A DNA stretch of 64,000 nt from Actibacterium lipolyticum (GTDB lineage Bacteria > Pseudomonadota > Alphaproteobacteria > Rhodobacterales > Rhodobacteraceae), in contig NZ_FXYE01000001.1 in the NCBI RefSeq assembly GCF_900184935.1, forward strand, positions 806,001-870,000. Direction: 5' to 3'. Numbering within the stretch: position 1 is the stretch's first letter; each line of letters starts with the position of its first letter. Shown here one piece after another: positions 8,363 through 17,380 of the stretch. The translations under genes and the position numbers were made by a program. The notes under the pieces were generated by a model. The model was given only the letters and a program-made list of their open reading frames with translations. It ran no database searches and was not told the origin of the DNA.

Positions 8363-9304
8363 TCATCCGTAAAAGCGGAAGTCTTGTTCAATCTGCGCAC
8401 CTAAAGCGGCATTGTCACGCAGGAAATCCGTTAGGAATTCGTGCAGGCCGGTTTCGAACACACCTTCGATCGACGTTTCGGACAGCTCTGCCCCAAGCTT
8501 TTCGACAAGCTCCACACAGGCGTAGTCATGGCCGTATTGCTTTTTCAGGTAGCTAAGGTTGCCCGAAAGCTTGGACACGCAAAAGGCAAGCGACCGCGGC
8601 ATGCGACCGTCAAGGACCAGAAACTCGGCGATGCCGCGCGGCGTGATATCGGTGCCGTTCAGCCATCGGTAAGACCGTTGCCCAGCGACTGAACGCAGGA
8701 TGGTTTCCCACTGAACATTGTCCAGTGACGACCCGATCTGGCTGATCGAAGGCAGCAGCACATAGTATTTCACATCCAGAATACGCGCGGTGTTATCGGC
8801 GCGTTCCAGAAAGGTGCCGATGCGGGCAAAATCGAAAATGTCGTTTCGTAGCATGGTGCCGTGCAGGGCGCCACGGACCAAGGCGCTTTGACGCCGGATC
8901 AGGCCCAGAATTCCGGGCAGGTCAGCCTCGCGCACGGGGCGGCGCAACGCTTCTTTAAGCACCATCCAGCTTTCGTTGACGGCCTCCCACACCTCGCGGG
9001 TTAGGGCGGTGCGCACCAGCCGGGCGTTGTTTCGCGCTGTTTCAATGGCAGACAGGACGGAGGATGAGTTCGCCTTGTCGCGCAGCAAAAAGTCGATCAC
9101 CGACGCCCCATCGAAATCGTCGTGCCGTTCCAGAAAGGCCGTACGCACACCTGCGGTTTCAACGACTGACGCCCATTCATCTTTAGCCGCGTCGGGGCGG
9201 GTCAGCGCGATGCGAAAGCCAGCTTCGATCAGGCGGGCCGTGTTTTCGGACCGTTCAAGGTAGCGGAACATCCAGAACAGGCCGCCAGCGGTTTTACCTA
9301 ACAT
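8363..9304 (-). CDS. Alpha-E domain protein
   Basis: 313-residue alpha-helical protein. I chose the ATG at 9304 (MLGKTAGGLFWMFRYLERSE), the family's usual start, over a longer frame that runs into the upstream ATP-grasp gene. The alpha-E family is defined by the motif around RYLERSENTARL and later FLERADNTARILDVKYY. Its biochemical function is not known; it occurs almost always next to circularly permuted ATP-grasp and transglutaminase-like genes. There are four bases between the upstream stop and this start. Confidence 0.87.
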   Translation of the reverse strand: MLGKTAGGLFWMFRYLERSENTARLIEAGFRIALTRPDAAKDEWASVVETAGVRTAFLERHDDFDGASVIDFLLRDKANSSSVLSAIETARNNARLVRTALTREVWEAVNESWMVLKEALRRPVREADLPGILGLIRRQSALVRGALHGTMLRNDIFDFARIGTFLERADNTARILDVKYYVLLPSISQIGSSLDNVQWETILRSVAGQRSYRWLNGTDITPRGIAEFLVLDGRMPRSLAFCVSKLSGNLSYLKKQYGHDYACVELVEKLGAELSETSIEGVFETGLHEFLTDFLRDNAALGAQIEQDFRFYG

Positions 9305-9308
9305 CGCG

Positions 9309-10736
9309 TTATTCCCCCAGAACCCAAGTGTCTTTGGTGCCGCCGCCCTGGCTGGAGTTGACCACAAGCGAGCCTTTCTTCAGGGCCACGCGTGTCAGGC
9401 CGCCGGGGGTGATGTCGATCTTGTCGGGTGACACCAGCACGAAAGGGCGCAGGTCAACATGGCGGGGGGAAAGCCCTTCTTTCGCCAGGATCGGCACGGT
9501 CGAAAGGGCCAGCGTGGGTTGCGCGATATAGTTGGACGGCTTGGCCATCAATTTCGCGCGGAACTTGGCAAGTTCGCGTTTTGAGGCCGCAGGCCCAACC
9601 AGCATGCCGTAACCGCCTGAACCGTGAACCTCTTTCACGACAAGCTCGTCCAGATTGTCCAGAACATAGGCAAGCGAGTCGGGATCGCCACAGCGCCATG
9701 TCGGGACGTTTTGCAGGATCGCCTTTTCACCGGTGTAAAACTCGATGATATCCGGCATGTAGCTATAGATCGCCTTGTCATCGGCAATGCCCGTACCCGG
9801 CGCGTTGGCGATGGTGATCCCGCCAGAACGGTACACATCCATGATACCCGGAACGCCCAACAGGCTGTCAGGGTTAAAGGTCAGCGGATCAAGATAATCG
9901 TCATCCACGCGCCGGTACAACACATCGATGGGGCGGTATCCGCGTGTGGTGCGCATGGCGATGCGGCCGTCAATGACGCGCAGGTCGTGCCCTTCGACCA
10001 ATTCGGCCCCCATGTGATCGGCCAGAAACGAGTGTTCGAAATAGGCTGAATTGTGGATGCCGGGTGTCAGCACAGCCACCACGGGCGCGCCTTCGGTTTT
10101 CGAGGGTGGACAAGCCGACAGTGAACGACGCAGGCGCGTGGGATAGTTGGAAACCTCTTGCACCTTAATCTTGCTGAACAGCTCGGGGAACATCTGAAGC
10201 ATGGTTTCCCGGTTTTCCAACATATAGGACACGCCCGATGGCGTGCGGGCGTTATCCTCTAGCACAAAGAACTCATCTTCGCCGGTGCGCACCAGATCGA
10301 CGCCCACGATATGCGTGTACACATTGCCCGGCGGTGCCACGCCAATCATCTGGGGCAAGAACGCATCGTTTTCCGAGATAAGCTCTTGCGGGATGCGCCC
10401 GGCGCGCAGGATTTCCTGACGGTGATAGATGTCATAAAGGAACGCGTTGATGGCGCGTACGCGTTGTTCAATCCCTTTGGTAAGGCGTGCCCATTCACGT
10501 TCCGAAATGATGCGCGGAACGATGTCAAAAGGGATCAATCGTTCGTCGGCTTCGGCTTGCCCGTAAACATTGAATGTAATCCCGGTACGCCGAAAGAAAG
10601 TTTCGGCCTCGCGTGACTTGGTTTTAAGCCGTTTGATGTCTTCGTTTGAAAACCAACCGCAGAATTCTTCGTATGGCCGCCGTGGCGTTCCATCGTGTTT
10701 GCGGAGCTCGTCGAAAAAGCGTGCACTATCATCCAT
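9309..10736 (-). CDS. Circularly permuted ATP-grasp type 2 protein (predicted peptide ligase)
   Basis: 475-residue protein of the CP_ATPgrasp family (formerly DUF404/DUF407), starting MDDSARFFDELRKHDGTP. Recognisable segments are RTGEDEFFVLEDNARTPSGV, DVYRSGGITIANAPGTGIAD, VVKEVHGSGGYGMLVGP and ISPRHVDLRPF-like LSPRHVDLRPFVLV. ATP-grasp enzymes join a carboxylate to an amine through an acyl-phosphate. In this genomic context the family is predicted to make small peptides or peptide tags. It is the first gene of the operon; the 110-base region upstream, before dtd, should hold the promoter. Confidence 0.88.
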   Translation of the reverse strand: MDDSARFFDELRKHDGTPRRPYEEFCGWFSNEDIKRLKTKSREAETFFRRTGITFNVYGQAEADERLIPFDIVPRIISEREWARLTKGIEQRVRAINAFLYDIYHRQEILRAGRIPQELISENDAFLPQMIGVAPPGNVYTHIVGVDLVRTGEDEFFVLEDNARTPSGVSYMLENRETMLQMFPELFSKIKVQEVSNYPTRLRRSLSACPPSKTEGAPVVAVLTPGIHNSAYFEHSFLADHMGAELVEGHDLRVIDGRIAMRTTRGYRPIDVLYRRVDDDYLDPLTFNPDSLLGVPGIMDVYRSGGITIANAPGTGIADDKAIYSYMPDIIEFYTGEKAILQNVPTWRCGDPDSLAYVLDNLDELVVKEVHGSGGYGMLVGPAASKRELAKFRAKLMAKPSNYIAQPTLALSTVPILAKEGLSPRHVDLRPFVLVSPDKIDITPGGLTRVALKKGSLVVNSSQGGGTKDTWVLGE

Positions 10737-10846
10737 ATGAATACGTTACGAAAATATGAATCCTCTGCAACCAGTTGCGAACCTGCGCGAACGAACTGTC
10801 GGTGAATATTTGATCGGTTGGTCCGATATGCCTATTTATTGAGCGG

Positions 10847-11284
10847 TCAGATATCCAGCCACAGCGTGACGGGCCCATCGTTGGTCAGCGAAACCTTCAT
10901 GTCAGCACCGAATTTTCCGGTTTGGGTTCCGATACCTTCGGCCTGCATTCTTTGCACGAAATAGTCATACAGCTTTTCACCTTCGGCCGGGGTCGCCGCC
11001 GAGGAAAAGCCGGGCCGGTTACCACGAGAGGCATCGCCGGCCAGCGTGAACTGACTGACGACCAAGGCGCTGCCGCCAGTGTCACGCAGGCTAAGGTTCA
11101 TCTTGCCCGCGTCATCATTGAAAATCCGCAGCTTCGTGATCTTAGCGGCCAGTTGGTCGGCCTGTTTTTCGGTATCGCCCTGCATCGCACAGACAAGGAT
11201 CAGCAGGCCGGGGCCGGTTTCGCCGATGACGGCTCCGTCCACGCGGACGGATGCCTCAGTGACCCGCTGAATAAGCGCCCTCAT
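10847..11284 (-). CDS. dtd: D-aminoacyl-tRNA deacylase
   Basis: 145-residue Dtd that hydrolyses D-amino acids and glycine mischarged on tRNA in the cytoplasm. The start is [13 protein letters not shown] at 11284; the longer frame would run into the upstream kinase. Both active-site signatures are present: SQFTLAGD (the SQFTL motif) and NDGPVT near the C-terminus. Its ATG overlaps the stop of the upstream sugar kinase in an ATGA, so the two are co-transcribed. Length and motifs match the family closely. Confidence 0.95.
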   Translation of the reverse strand: MRALIQRVTEASVRVDGAVIGETGPGLLILVCAMQGDTEKQADQLAAKITKLRIFNDDAGKMNLSLRDTGGSALVVSQFTLAGDASRGNRPGFSSAATPAEGEKLYDYFVQRMQAEGIGTQTGKFGADMKVSLTNDGPVTLWLDI

Positions 11285-12210
11285 GCAAGTTCTTTTGCCC
11301 AAGGCGGGTTCGCCCCTGCGCGGGAAACCGTTATCGCGGCGGATCGAATGCCAAGCGACAGTGCCTTTTCCATCGCGTCGGTGCCGATGTTGGACAGGGC
11401 GGTTTTGTTCAGCTTGCCGTCTTCATGCAGCGCCGCCAACACACCTGCGTTGAACGTATCGCCAGCACCGACTGTGTCGACCACCTCGACCGCATTGGCG
11501 GGCATGAATACGTGATCTTTCGATGTGAACGCGCTGGCCCCTTTAGAACCTTCGGTGATGAATACCAGCTTTGGACCCTTGGCCAGAATGCCATGGGCCA
11601 GCTCTGCGATATCGCCTTCGCCCTCAAGCCAATGCAGATCTTCGTCCGACAGTTTCACAATATCGGCCAGCGCGATCAGCCGGTCTTGCCGGGCGCGATA
11701 GGCGGCTTCGTCGGTAATGAAAGACGTGCGGACATTCGGGTCGATCATCGTCACACGTGCCGCAGATTCCCGCGCCATCAGTGCTTCGTACGTGTCACCG
11801 CAGGGTTCGACGACCAAGGAAATGCCGCCAAAGAACAGCGCGTCAACATCGTCAGGCAGGTCGGGAAGGTCATCTTTGCCCAGCATCCGTCCAGCGGTGT
11901 TTTCATCATAGAATGCGTATTTCGCCTGACCGTTTTCCAACTTAACGAATGCCAGTGTTGTGGGGCGGTCTGCACGAACGGACAAGTCGCTAGCGACGCC
12001 CGATTCAGCAAGCGAGTCGCGCAGCAGCTGCCCGAACATGTCGGATGACAGCCCCGAGAAGAAACCGGTTGGTGCGCCCAAGCGACCCAACGCAATTGCC
12101 GTGTTGAATACCGCCCCGCCCGGGTAGGGCGCAAAGGCGTTTTCGCCTTGGCCTGTCTGGCGTGGCAACATGTCGATCAGCGCTTCACCGCAGCACAGGA
12201 TCATCTGCAA
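11281..12210 (-). CDS. PfkB family carbohydrate kinase, probable fructokinase
   Basis: 309-residue ribokinase-fold sugar kinase. It shows the N-terminal PfkB signature region ([15 protein letters not shown]) and the C-terminal ATP/anion-hole signature [12 protein letters not shown] with catalytic Asp. The opening [14 protein letters not shown] resembles fructokinases. The exact sugar cannot be read from sequence; fructose is most likely. It lies upstream of dtd in a two-gene unit and is divergent from hsp20. Confidence 0.85.
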   Translation of the reverse strand: MQMILCCGEALIDMLPRQTGQGENAFAPYPGGAVFNTAIALGRLGAPTGFFSGLSSDMFGQLLRDSLAESGVASDLSVRADRPTTLAFVKLENGQAKYAFYDENTAGRMLGKDDLPDLPDDVDALFFGGISLVVEPCGDTYEALMARESAARVTMIDPNVRTSFITDEAAYRARQDRLIALADIVKLSDEDLHWLEGEGDIAELAHGILAKGPKLVFITEGSKGASAFTSKDHVFMPANAVEVVDTVGAGDTFNAGVLAALHEDGKLNKTALSNIGTDAMEKALSLGIRSAAITVSRAGANPPWAKELA

Positions 12211-12360
12211 TTCCCCTCATGTTAGCGTATGACAGCAATAGCGACGGTTCTTTTACAAAGCAATCAGATCGGTCGAGTTTTTGATCCGCATCAACGACCG
12301 AATCTCACCCCAGTGGCATTGCTGCGCAGTCGGATGGATTTTTACACAGGAGGCCCTGAC

Positions 12361-12780
12361 ATGGTTGAAAAATCTCACACGACTGGCTTTTGGCCGTCGC
12401 TCTATGATCCCTTTCGCAATGTAAGCACGCGGATGGCAGATTGGTTCGCCCCCGCGTCGGAGGCATCGGCAAATGGTGATGGGTACTCAATCTCACTTGA
12501 GCTGCCCGGCGTCGCTGAAAAAGATGTTTCAGTGACCGTTGATGACGGCGTCGTCACCGTAAAAGGCGAAAAACATTCCGAGAAGGAAGAAAAGGGAGAC
12601 AGCTGGTATTTCAGCGAACGTCAATTTGGGTCGTTCTCTCGTAGTTTCCGGCTGCCGCCCGAGGCCGATCCGGCAGCGGTGCGCGCTGATCTGAAAGATG
12701 GTGTTTTGTCTATCTCCATCGGTAAGAAACAGGCCGCCCCAGAAAAAGGCGCGACCGAGATTCCGATTTCGGTGAAATAG
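12361..12780 (+). CDS. Hsp20/alpha-crystallin small heat-shock protein
   Basis: 139-residue ATP-independent holdase chaperone. I chose the ATG at 12361 (MVEKSHTTGFWPS) because of the AGGAGG site six bases upstream; the longer frame to 12229 has none. The alpha-crystallin domain spans about residues 38-135, with GYSISLELPGVAEKDVSVTV and DLKDGVLSISIGKK (the GVL-type motif). The ribosome site lies in a short CAGG-AGGC-CCTG self-complementary stretch, which might make initiation temperature-sensitive. A hairpin follows the stop. Confidence 0.92.
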   Translation: MVEKSHTTGFWPSLYDPFRNVSTRMADWFAPASEASANGDGYSISLELPGVAEKDVSVTVDDGVVTVKGEKHSEKEEKGDSWYFSERQFGSFSRSFRLPPEADPAAVRADLKDGVLSISIGKKQAAPEKGATEIPISVK

Positions 12781-12785
12781 ATTAT

Positions 12786-12816
12786 CAAGGCCCCAATGCG
12801 GTGCTTTGGGGCCTAA
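12786..12816. terminator. Hairpin between convergent hsp20 and zinc-ribbon genes
   Basis: AGGCCCCAA ... TTGGGGCCT is a 9-bp perfect stem right after the hsp20 stop, overlapping the last bases of the convergent gene. It is symmetric and could act for both strands. There is no long T-run on either side, so it may be a weak or Rho-assisted terminator. Confidence 0.5.
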
Positions 12817-13940
12817 TACTGCTGATTTATCGCAATCAAATAGCCAGCGATGCCCGCCGCGATTGCACCAAGCACGACGGCGATGGCGATTTTCCACGCA
12901 GAATAGGGACGTTCCCCCTGAACGCGTCCGGTGCGCCCGTTCACCACAAAGCGATAGGTCTTTCCACGGTATTTATAGGCGGCAAGCCAAACCGGAAGCA
13001 GGACATGTTTGAAGGTCACGTCTGACAGCTGTGAGTCAACCGCGTGCACACGCTGACGGTCACCGCCGATGTCGAACTTTACGTCCCTTTCAATGACCCG
13101 GTCCATATGATGGCGGGCCTCGGTGAAACCGTCTGTCAGCTCTACGGTGTAGCCTTCGGCGCGGAACCCCGCGAGGTATTCCGGGCGGTAAGGTTCCAGC
13201 GCGGAAAGATCCCAAGGTTCAAGCGCATCGGTAAACCGTTTGGGCAACGAGCGTGACGCAAGCACCAGCACATCGTCAAAGAACCGTGCGACACCGCCCG
13301 ACACGTTGCGCCAGCGGACCTTTTGAACGCGAATGGTTTCGCGCTTGCCATCCCGCATCACGGTGCGGTTTTCGTAATAAACCGTGCCGCGTTCGCCGCG
13401 ATAACGTGATTTAGTATCGGCGTCGAAGGTCCAGTAGGGAACATATATCCCATCCATCCGCCGCCCTTTGCGCGCGTATTCCTTCAACCCGTTTGGCGCG
13501 AACCAAAGACCGCCCAGCCAATTCGTCATCGCGTTACGCGCCGCGCCTTCGTCCATGGCGAAGGGCAGGACGCCGCGTGGTTTTATGTGCCGGTGCGTTC
13601 CGGTGTCGGTGACAACCGGGGTGGCGCAAAACGGGCATTCAGCCGCGTGGGTGTCGCTGTCAAATTCGACCTGCGCGCCGCAATTTGGGCATTGAAGCAC
13701 GCGGGTTTCTTCAATCTCGGCCTCGGGAAGCTGGGCTTCCAATGCGGCGCGAAAGTCAAGCTCGCGGATGGGGGCCGCAGTGCGCACCGCCCAATCGATA
13801 AGCTGTTCATTGCCGCAGTGATCGCACACCAATTTCCCCGCGCCCGGTTCAAAGCGCAGGTCTGCGCCGCATTGGTCGCAGGGAAAGCGGTGTTCCTCCA
13901 TCACATCGGATGGGGGCGCGGGGGGCTGGCTTTGCGCCAT
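12813..13940 (-). CDS. Double zinc-ribbon membrane-anchored protein
   Basis: 375-residue protein, often mislabelled as a primosomal protein N'-like helicase but with no helicase motifs here. Two zinc ribbons are visible: CDQC...CDHC at about residues 21-42 and CPNC...CPFC at about 83-105. A long middle region with a WTFDADTKSRYRGERG segment follows, and one C-terminal membrane helix (about residues 350-370). It is the last gene of the minus-strand cluster with the SPFH/GYF gene. A role in membrane-linked stress sensing or assembly is inferred from context only. Confidence 0.8.
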   Translation of the reverse strand: MAQSQPPAPPSDVMEEHRFPCDQCGADLRFEPGAGKLVCDHCGNEQLIDWAVRTAAPIRELDFRAALEAQLPEAEIEETRVLQCPNCGAQVEFDSDTHAAECPFCATPVVTDTGTHRHIKPRGVLPFAMDEGAARNAMTNWLGGLWFAPNGLKEYARKGRRMDGIYVPYWTFDADTKSRYRGERGTVYYENRTVMRDGKRETIRVQKVRWRNVSGGVARFFDDVLVLASRSLPKRFTDALEPWDLSALEPYRPEYLAGFRAEGYTVELTDGFTEARHHMDRVIERDVKFDIGGDRQRVHAVDSQLSDVTFKHVLLPVWLAAYKYRGKTYRFVVNGRTGRVQGERPYSAWKIAIAVVLGAIAAGIAGYLIAINQQY

Positions 13941-13988
13941 AAGTTTCTTGCCTCCGGCGAAGATATTTAGCGAAGCAGAAAGGGGCGA

Positions 13989-15107
13989 TTATGCGCCGGG
14001 TGGTGGGGGTGGAAGAATGGTGAACAGCTGAGCAAGTTCAGCCACGTCTTCGGCTTTCATCCATCCATCCTGACCTGGGGTCCAGACATATGTTTCGCGT
14101 GTCAGGCCGCCTTCTGTTGCCATCCGGCCAAGAGCGGCTTTGGAAAACGGGCCTTTGGTCTGGCCATTTTCCGCTGTGTGCCAAACGTGTTCGACGGGCG
14201 GAGGCGGGGGCGGTGTAACGGCGGCAGGTTCGGCAGAGCGCGCGCCCCACGGGCCAGGTTGCGCCATTTGGCCAGCCATCGCCATGCCCATTCCCATACC
14301 AAGCCCGGCACCCATGCCGCCACCACCCGATGGGTTCTTGGCGGCTGCGGTCATTGCCTCGGCAGCGGAATATTGAGTGAACTTACCCAGATCACCCGCA
14401 AGCCCCATCGAGGTACGCTTGTCCAGCGCCTCTTCCACCGCCGGCGGAAGAGAGATGTTTTCGATGTAAAGCTCTGGCATCGACAGACCGTATCCTTCGA
14501 GTGTCCCAGAGATTTCAGCCGCGACCAGTTTGCCCAGATCAGCCGTATTCGCCGCCATATCCAGAACCGGAATGCCAGAAGACGCGATAACACGAGAGAA
14601 TTCCTGAACGATGATATTGCGGATCTGAAAGCTGATTTCGTCCATCGTGAATTCGCCATCGGTCCCGACGATTTCCACAAGGAAGCGCGCCGGGTCGGTC
14701 ACGCGCACGGAATAAGAGCCATAAGCGCGAATGCGGGTCGGTCCGAATTCGGGATCGCGCAACATGATCGGGTTTTTCGTACCCCACTTCAGATCGTTGA
14801 AACGCGTCGTGTTGACGAAATAGATTTCAGACTTGAACGGGGACTTAAAGCCATGGTCCCAGTGCTGAATTGTCGTCAGCACGGGCATGTTGTTGGTTTC
14901 CAACATGTAAAGGCCGGGTGTGAAGACATCGGCCAGCTGGCCTTCGTGCACGAACACGGCTGCTTGGCCTTCGCGCACCGTCAGCTTGGCGCCGTACTTG
15001 ATCTCATGGCCTTCGCGTTCGAAACGCCAAACCATCGTATCGCGCGTGTCGTCCACCCAATGAATGACGTCGATGAACTCTCCGGACAGGAAATCAAAAA
15101 TACCCAT
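13989..15107 (-). CDS. SPFH-domain protein with C-terminal GYF-like domain
   Basis: 372 residues starting MGIFDFLSGEFIDVIHWVDD, with AAGGG seven bases before the ATG. Residues about 20-260 are the SPFH/band-7 domain of the YdjI or 'virion core protein-like' type. A Gly/Met-rich linker (about 275-300) and a proline stretch follow, and then a GYF_2-type domain (WHTAENGQTKGPFSKAALG, about residues 315-365). SPFH proteins form membrane-associated oligomers; GYF domains bind proline-rich peptides. It lies next to the zinc-ribbon gene, a recurring pairing. Confidence 0.85.
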   Translation of the reverse strand: MGIFDFLSGEFIDVIHWVDDTRDTMVWRFEREGHEIKYGAKLTVREGQAAVFVHEGQLADVFTPGLYMLETNNMPVLTTIQHWDHGFKSPFKSEIYFVNTTRFNDLKWGTKNPIMLRDPEFGPTRIRAYGSYSVRVTDPARFLVEIVGTDGEFTMDEISFQIRNIIVQEFSRVIASSGIPVLDMAANTADLGKLVAAEISGTLEGYGLSMPELYIENISLPPAVEEALDKRTSMGLAGDLGKFTQYSAAEAMTAAAKNPSGGGGMGAGLGMGMGMAMAGQMAQPGPWGARSAEPAAVTPPPPPPVEHVWHTAENGQTKGPFSKAALGRMATEGGLTRETYVWTPGQDGWMKAEDVAELAQLFTILPPPPPGA

Positions 15108-15196
15108 GTGAATACCCTTTGGGTCTGTAGTCAGCCGCGGTTGGCGCGGCACGGTTACTGGAAACTATGATATCGCAAGGACACCATAGGCGCTGT

Positions 15197-16108
15197 TCAG
15201 CTTTCGCCGCCCAGCAATTCATCTGCGATCTCACGCACGATCGGGCGTGCCTCCATCGTGCGGATGCCGATTTTCAGGCGTGGATCGTATAGCATTTTTA
15301 GCAACAACTCATCATGCCTTGTCAGAAGCGCGAATTCTTCGTCATCGTTAAAGATGGACGGTCGCGCATCCGGGCTGTCGTTGGCTAGGCCCAGGCCCTG
15401 TGCCAGTTCCTCGTGAATACACGAAAGACGCAACAGGTCAGGATGTTCTGCCCGGATAACGGCAACTGCGCGCGTATAGGTGGGGTCATCAGTGCGTGTA
15501 AAAGCAAAGACGATGCACAGCGTGGACCTTGGCAGTGACGTGACAGTACGCACAGAGGTTGCGTCAATTCCGGGGGCCAGTTCGCGCAGGCGTGGTCCAA
15601 AGGCGCGGCGTTCATCCTCGTTCAGCATAAGGACGTGAAAGTTTGCCGTTTCGGGCGACGCAGGTGTAATGGGCAAGCCGGTGATACGAGACAGACGGCT
15701 TGCATACTCTTTGATGTTTTGATGGTCTTTGCGGCGCTGATCTTCTGGGACGGTGTCACCGAAAATAACGCTTAGTGTGATCGGTTTTTCCCACCGTCGA
15801 ATAGGGCTTTCGGTGGGGCGGGCGACCAGCCTGCCGGTGGTTGTCACATATTCATCGTGCAATGCGATCTGAACGAAGTTTTCGACCAATTGGCGTTTGG
15901 AAAAGGGCGTATCGGGCCCGCCGCCATCCGTTCGCAACAACCCGCGCGCCTGCAAGTCCGCCTGAACGCGGGCGAAATGCTTGGCGACAAGTATGCTTTC
16001 ATTGGATTGCTTTGGCGGCTCTGGGGACGCAACCGGGCGCGCGGGTGGGGGCGCCACCGGTTCAACAACCGGTGGCGTTTCACACCCCGACAGCCCAAGG
16101 GCCATCAA
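15197..16108 (-). CDS. DUF2927 lipoprotein, start codon uncertain
   Basis: About 300 residues. A lipobox (LGLSGC) is followed by a Pro-rich linker and a DUF2927 domain with a zincin-like CIHEELAQGLGL segment near residue 230. The only standard starts, TTG 16108 and ATG 16105, leave seven or eight residues before the lipid-modified Cys, too few for a signal peptide. The frame stays open upstream and reads IILRRSAQFSIAALMALGLS, an excellent lipoprotein leader, from ATC codons at 16147/16144 preceded by GCGAGG. Translation probably starts there or the sequence has a local error. Confidence 0.78.
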   Translation of the reverse strand: MMALGLSGCETPPVVEPVAPPPARPVASPEPPKQSNESILVAKHFARVQADLQARGLLRTDGGGPDTPFSKRQLVENFVQIALHDEYVTTTGRLVARPTESPIRRWEKPITLSVIFGDTVPEDQRRKDHQNIKEYASRLSRITGLPITPASPETANFHVLMLNEDERRAFGPRLRELAPGIDATSVRTVTSLPRSTLCIVFAFTRTDDPTYTRAVAVIRAEHPDLLRLSCIHEELAQGLGLANDSPDARPSIFNDDEEFALLTRHDELLLKMLYDPRLKIGIRTMEARPIVREIADELLGGES

Positions 16109-16159
16109 AGCAGCAATCGAAAACTGAGCGGATCTGCGAAGGATGATGAAACCCTCGCC

Positions 16160-17353
16160 TTAAGCGTTTGGAACGGAGGTGCCAGCGTTGTCGCCAACAC
16201 CGTCGCGCCGTGCTTTGGCCGAAGCCAGCGTATCGCGCAGTTCCACTTCCATTTTCTTCAGCTCTTCCTCTGCGGCGGCCCGTTTGGTTTTGCCTTCGTC
16301 CGCGATCTGCAGGCTTTCCTGAATTGTTGCGATCAGGGTGGCGTTGGCGGACTTGACGGATTCGATGTCAAACACGCCGCGCTCCATTTCCTCGCGGACA
16401 ACGCGGTTGGCTTGTTGCAGGTTTTCAGCGTTAGCCGTCAGCAACTCGTTCGTCAGGTCAGCGGCACCGCGCACGGCTTCGGCTGCTTCTTTCGAACGCT
16501 GGATGGTCACGGCCTGTGCCAGCTGGGTTTCCCACAGCGGAACGGTGTTCACGAGGGTCGAATTGATCTTGGTGACCAGCGATTTGTCGTTTTCCTGAAC
16601 CAGACGGATCGACGGCAGCGACTGCATCGTGACCTGACGGGTCAGCTTAAGGTCGTGAACGCGGCGTTCCAGATCGTCGCGTGCAGCGCGCAGATCGCGC
16701 AGTTCTTGTGCCTTGATGACCTGATCGGCCTCTGGCGTGGCCTGAACCTCTTTTTCCTTGGCGGGGATGGTGACGCCATCCAGCTCTTTCAGCTTCTCTT
16801 CGCCAGCGGCGATATAAAGCGCCAGCTCGTCATAAAAATCGAGCGTCTTTTCATAAAGATTGTCGAGCGATTTGATGTCTTTCAACAGCTTATGCTCGTG
16901 GTTCAGCAGGTTGTCGGTGATCTTGTCGATCTGGTCTTGAACGGTTTCAAAACGCGACAGGAATTTCGCAAAGGGTGCAGAGCGGCCCAAAAGTTTTTCC
17001 CACCAACTGCGTTCACGGCGCACATCCAGTTCGGAAACCGAAAAGCCGCGGATCGTGGTGACGATGTTCTGAAGGCTGTCACCCGCAGGGCCCACATCTT
17101 TGCTGCGCACGTCTGTCAGCATCGCTTGGCTGATCTGCTGCAATTCGGCCTGTGCCGAGGATCCGAACCCAATGATCGAATTGGTGTTGCCCATATCGAT
17201 TTCGTCCATCCGCTTGCGGATTTCAGCGGCGACGGGTGCCTCTGCGGCTTCCAGCGGGACGATTTCGCCAACGGGTTCCGGCAGGATTACGGCTGTCACC
17301 TTCTCGACCTCGGCAAGATCCTGAGCGGCCTTTTCACGGATGCTTTCAGACAT
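16160..17353 (-). CDS. Toxic anion resistance protein, TelA family
   Basis: 397-residue mostly helical cytoplasmic protein of the TelA/KlaA family, linked to tellurite and other envelope stress resistance. The start is MSESIREKAAQDLAEVEKVT at 17353, with GGAGAG seven bases upstream. The core has long coiled-coil-like helices (EERELRDLRAARDDLERRV region) and the conserved ERSWWEKLLGR segment near residue 140. It is followed directly by the DUF2927 gene and preceded by the XpaC-like gene 27 bases upstream. Biochemical action of TelA proteins is unknown. Confidence 0.9.
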   Translation of the reverse strand: MSESIREKAAQDLAEVEKVTAVILPEPVGEIVPLEAAEAPVAAEIRKRMDEIDMGNTNSIIGFGSSAQAELQQISQAMLTDVRSKDVGPAGDSLQNIVTTIRGFSVSELDVRRERSWWEKLLGRSAPFAKFLSRFETVQDQIDKITDNLLNHEHKLLKDIKSLDNLYEKTLDFYDELALYIAAGEEKLKELDGVTIPAKEKEVQATPEADQVIKAQELRDLRAARDDLERRVHDLKLTRQVTMQSLPSIRLVQENDKSLVTKINSTLVNTVPLWETQLAQAVTIQRSKEAAEAVRGAADLTNELLTANAENLQQANRVVREEMERGVFDIESVKSANATLIATIQESLQIADEGKTKRAAAEEELKKMEVELRDTLASAKARRDGVGDNAGTSVPNA

Positions 17354-17380
17354 ACGGGTACTCTCCATTTTACGCGTTGC

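Noticed and set aside
12211-12360. Sigma-32 promoter or ROSE thermosensor before hsp20
   Set aside because: I found no CTTGAA/CCCCAT pair at correct spacing and no ROSE-type anti-Shine-Dalgarno hairpin.
12813-13940. Helicase/primosomal protein N' assignment for the zinc-ribbon gene
   Set aside because: The zinc-ribbon Cys pattern may prompt this label, but no Walker or DEAD-type helicase motifs are present and the protein ends in a membrane helix.
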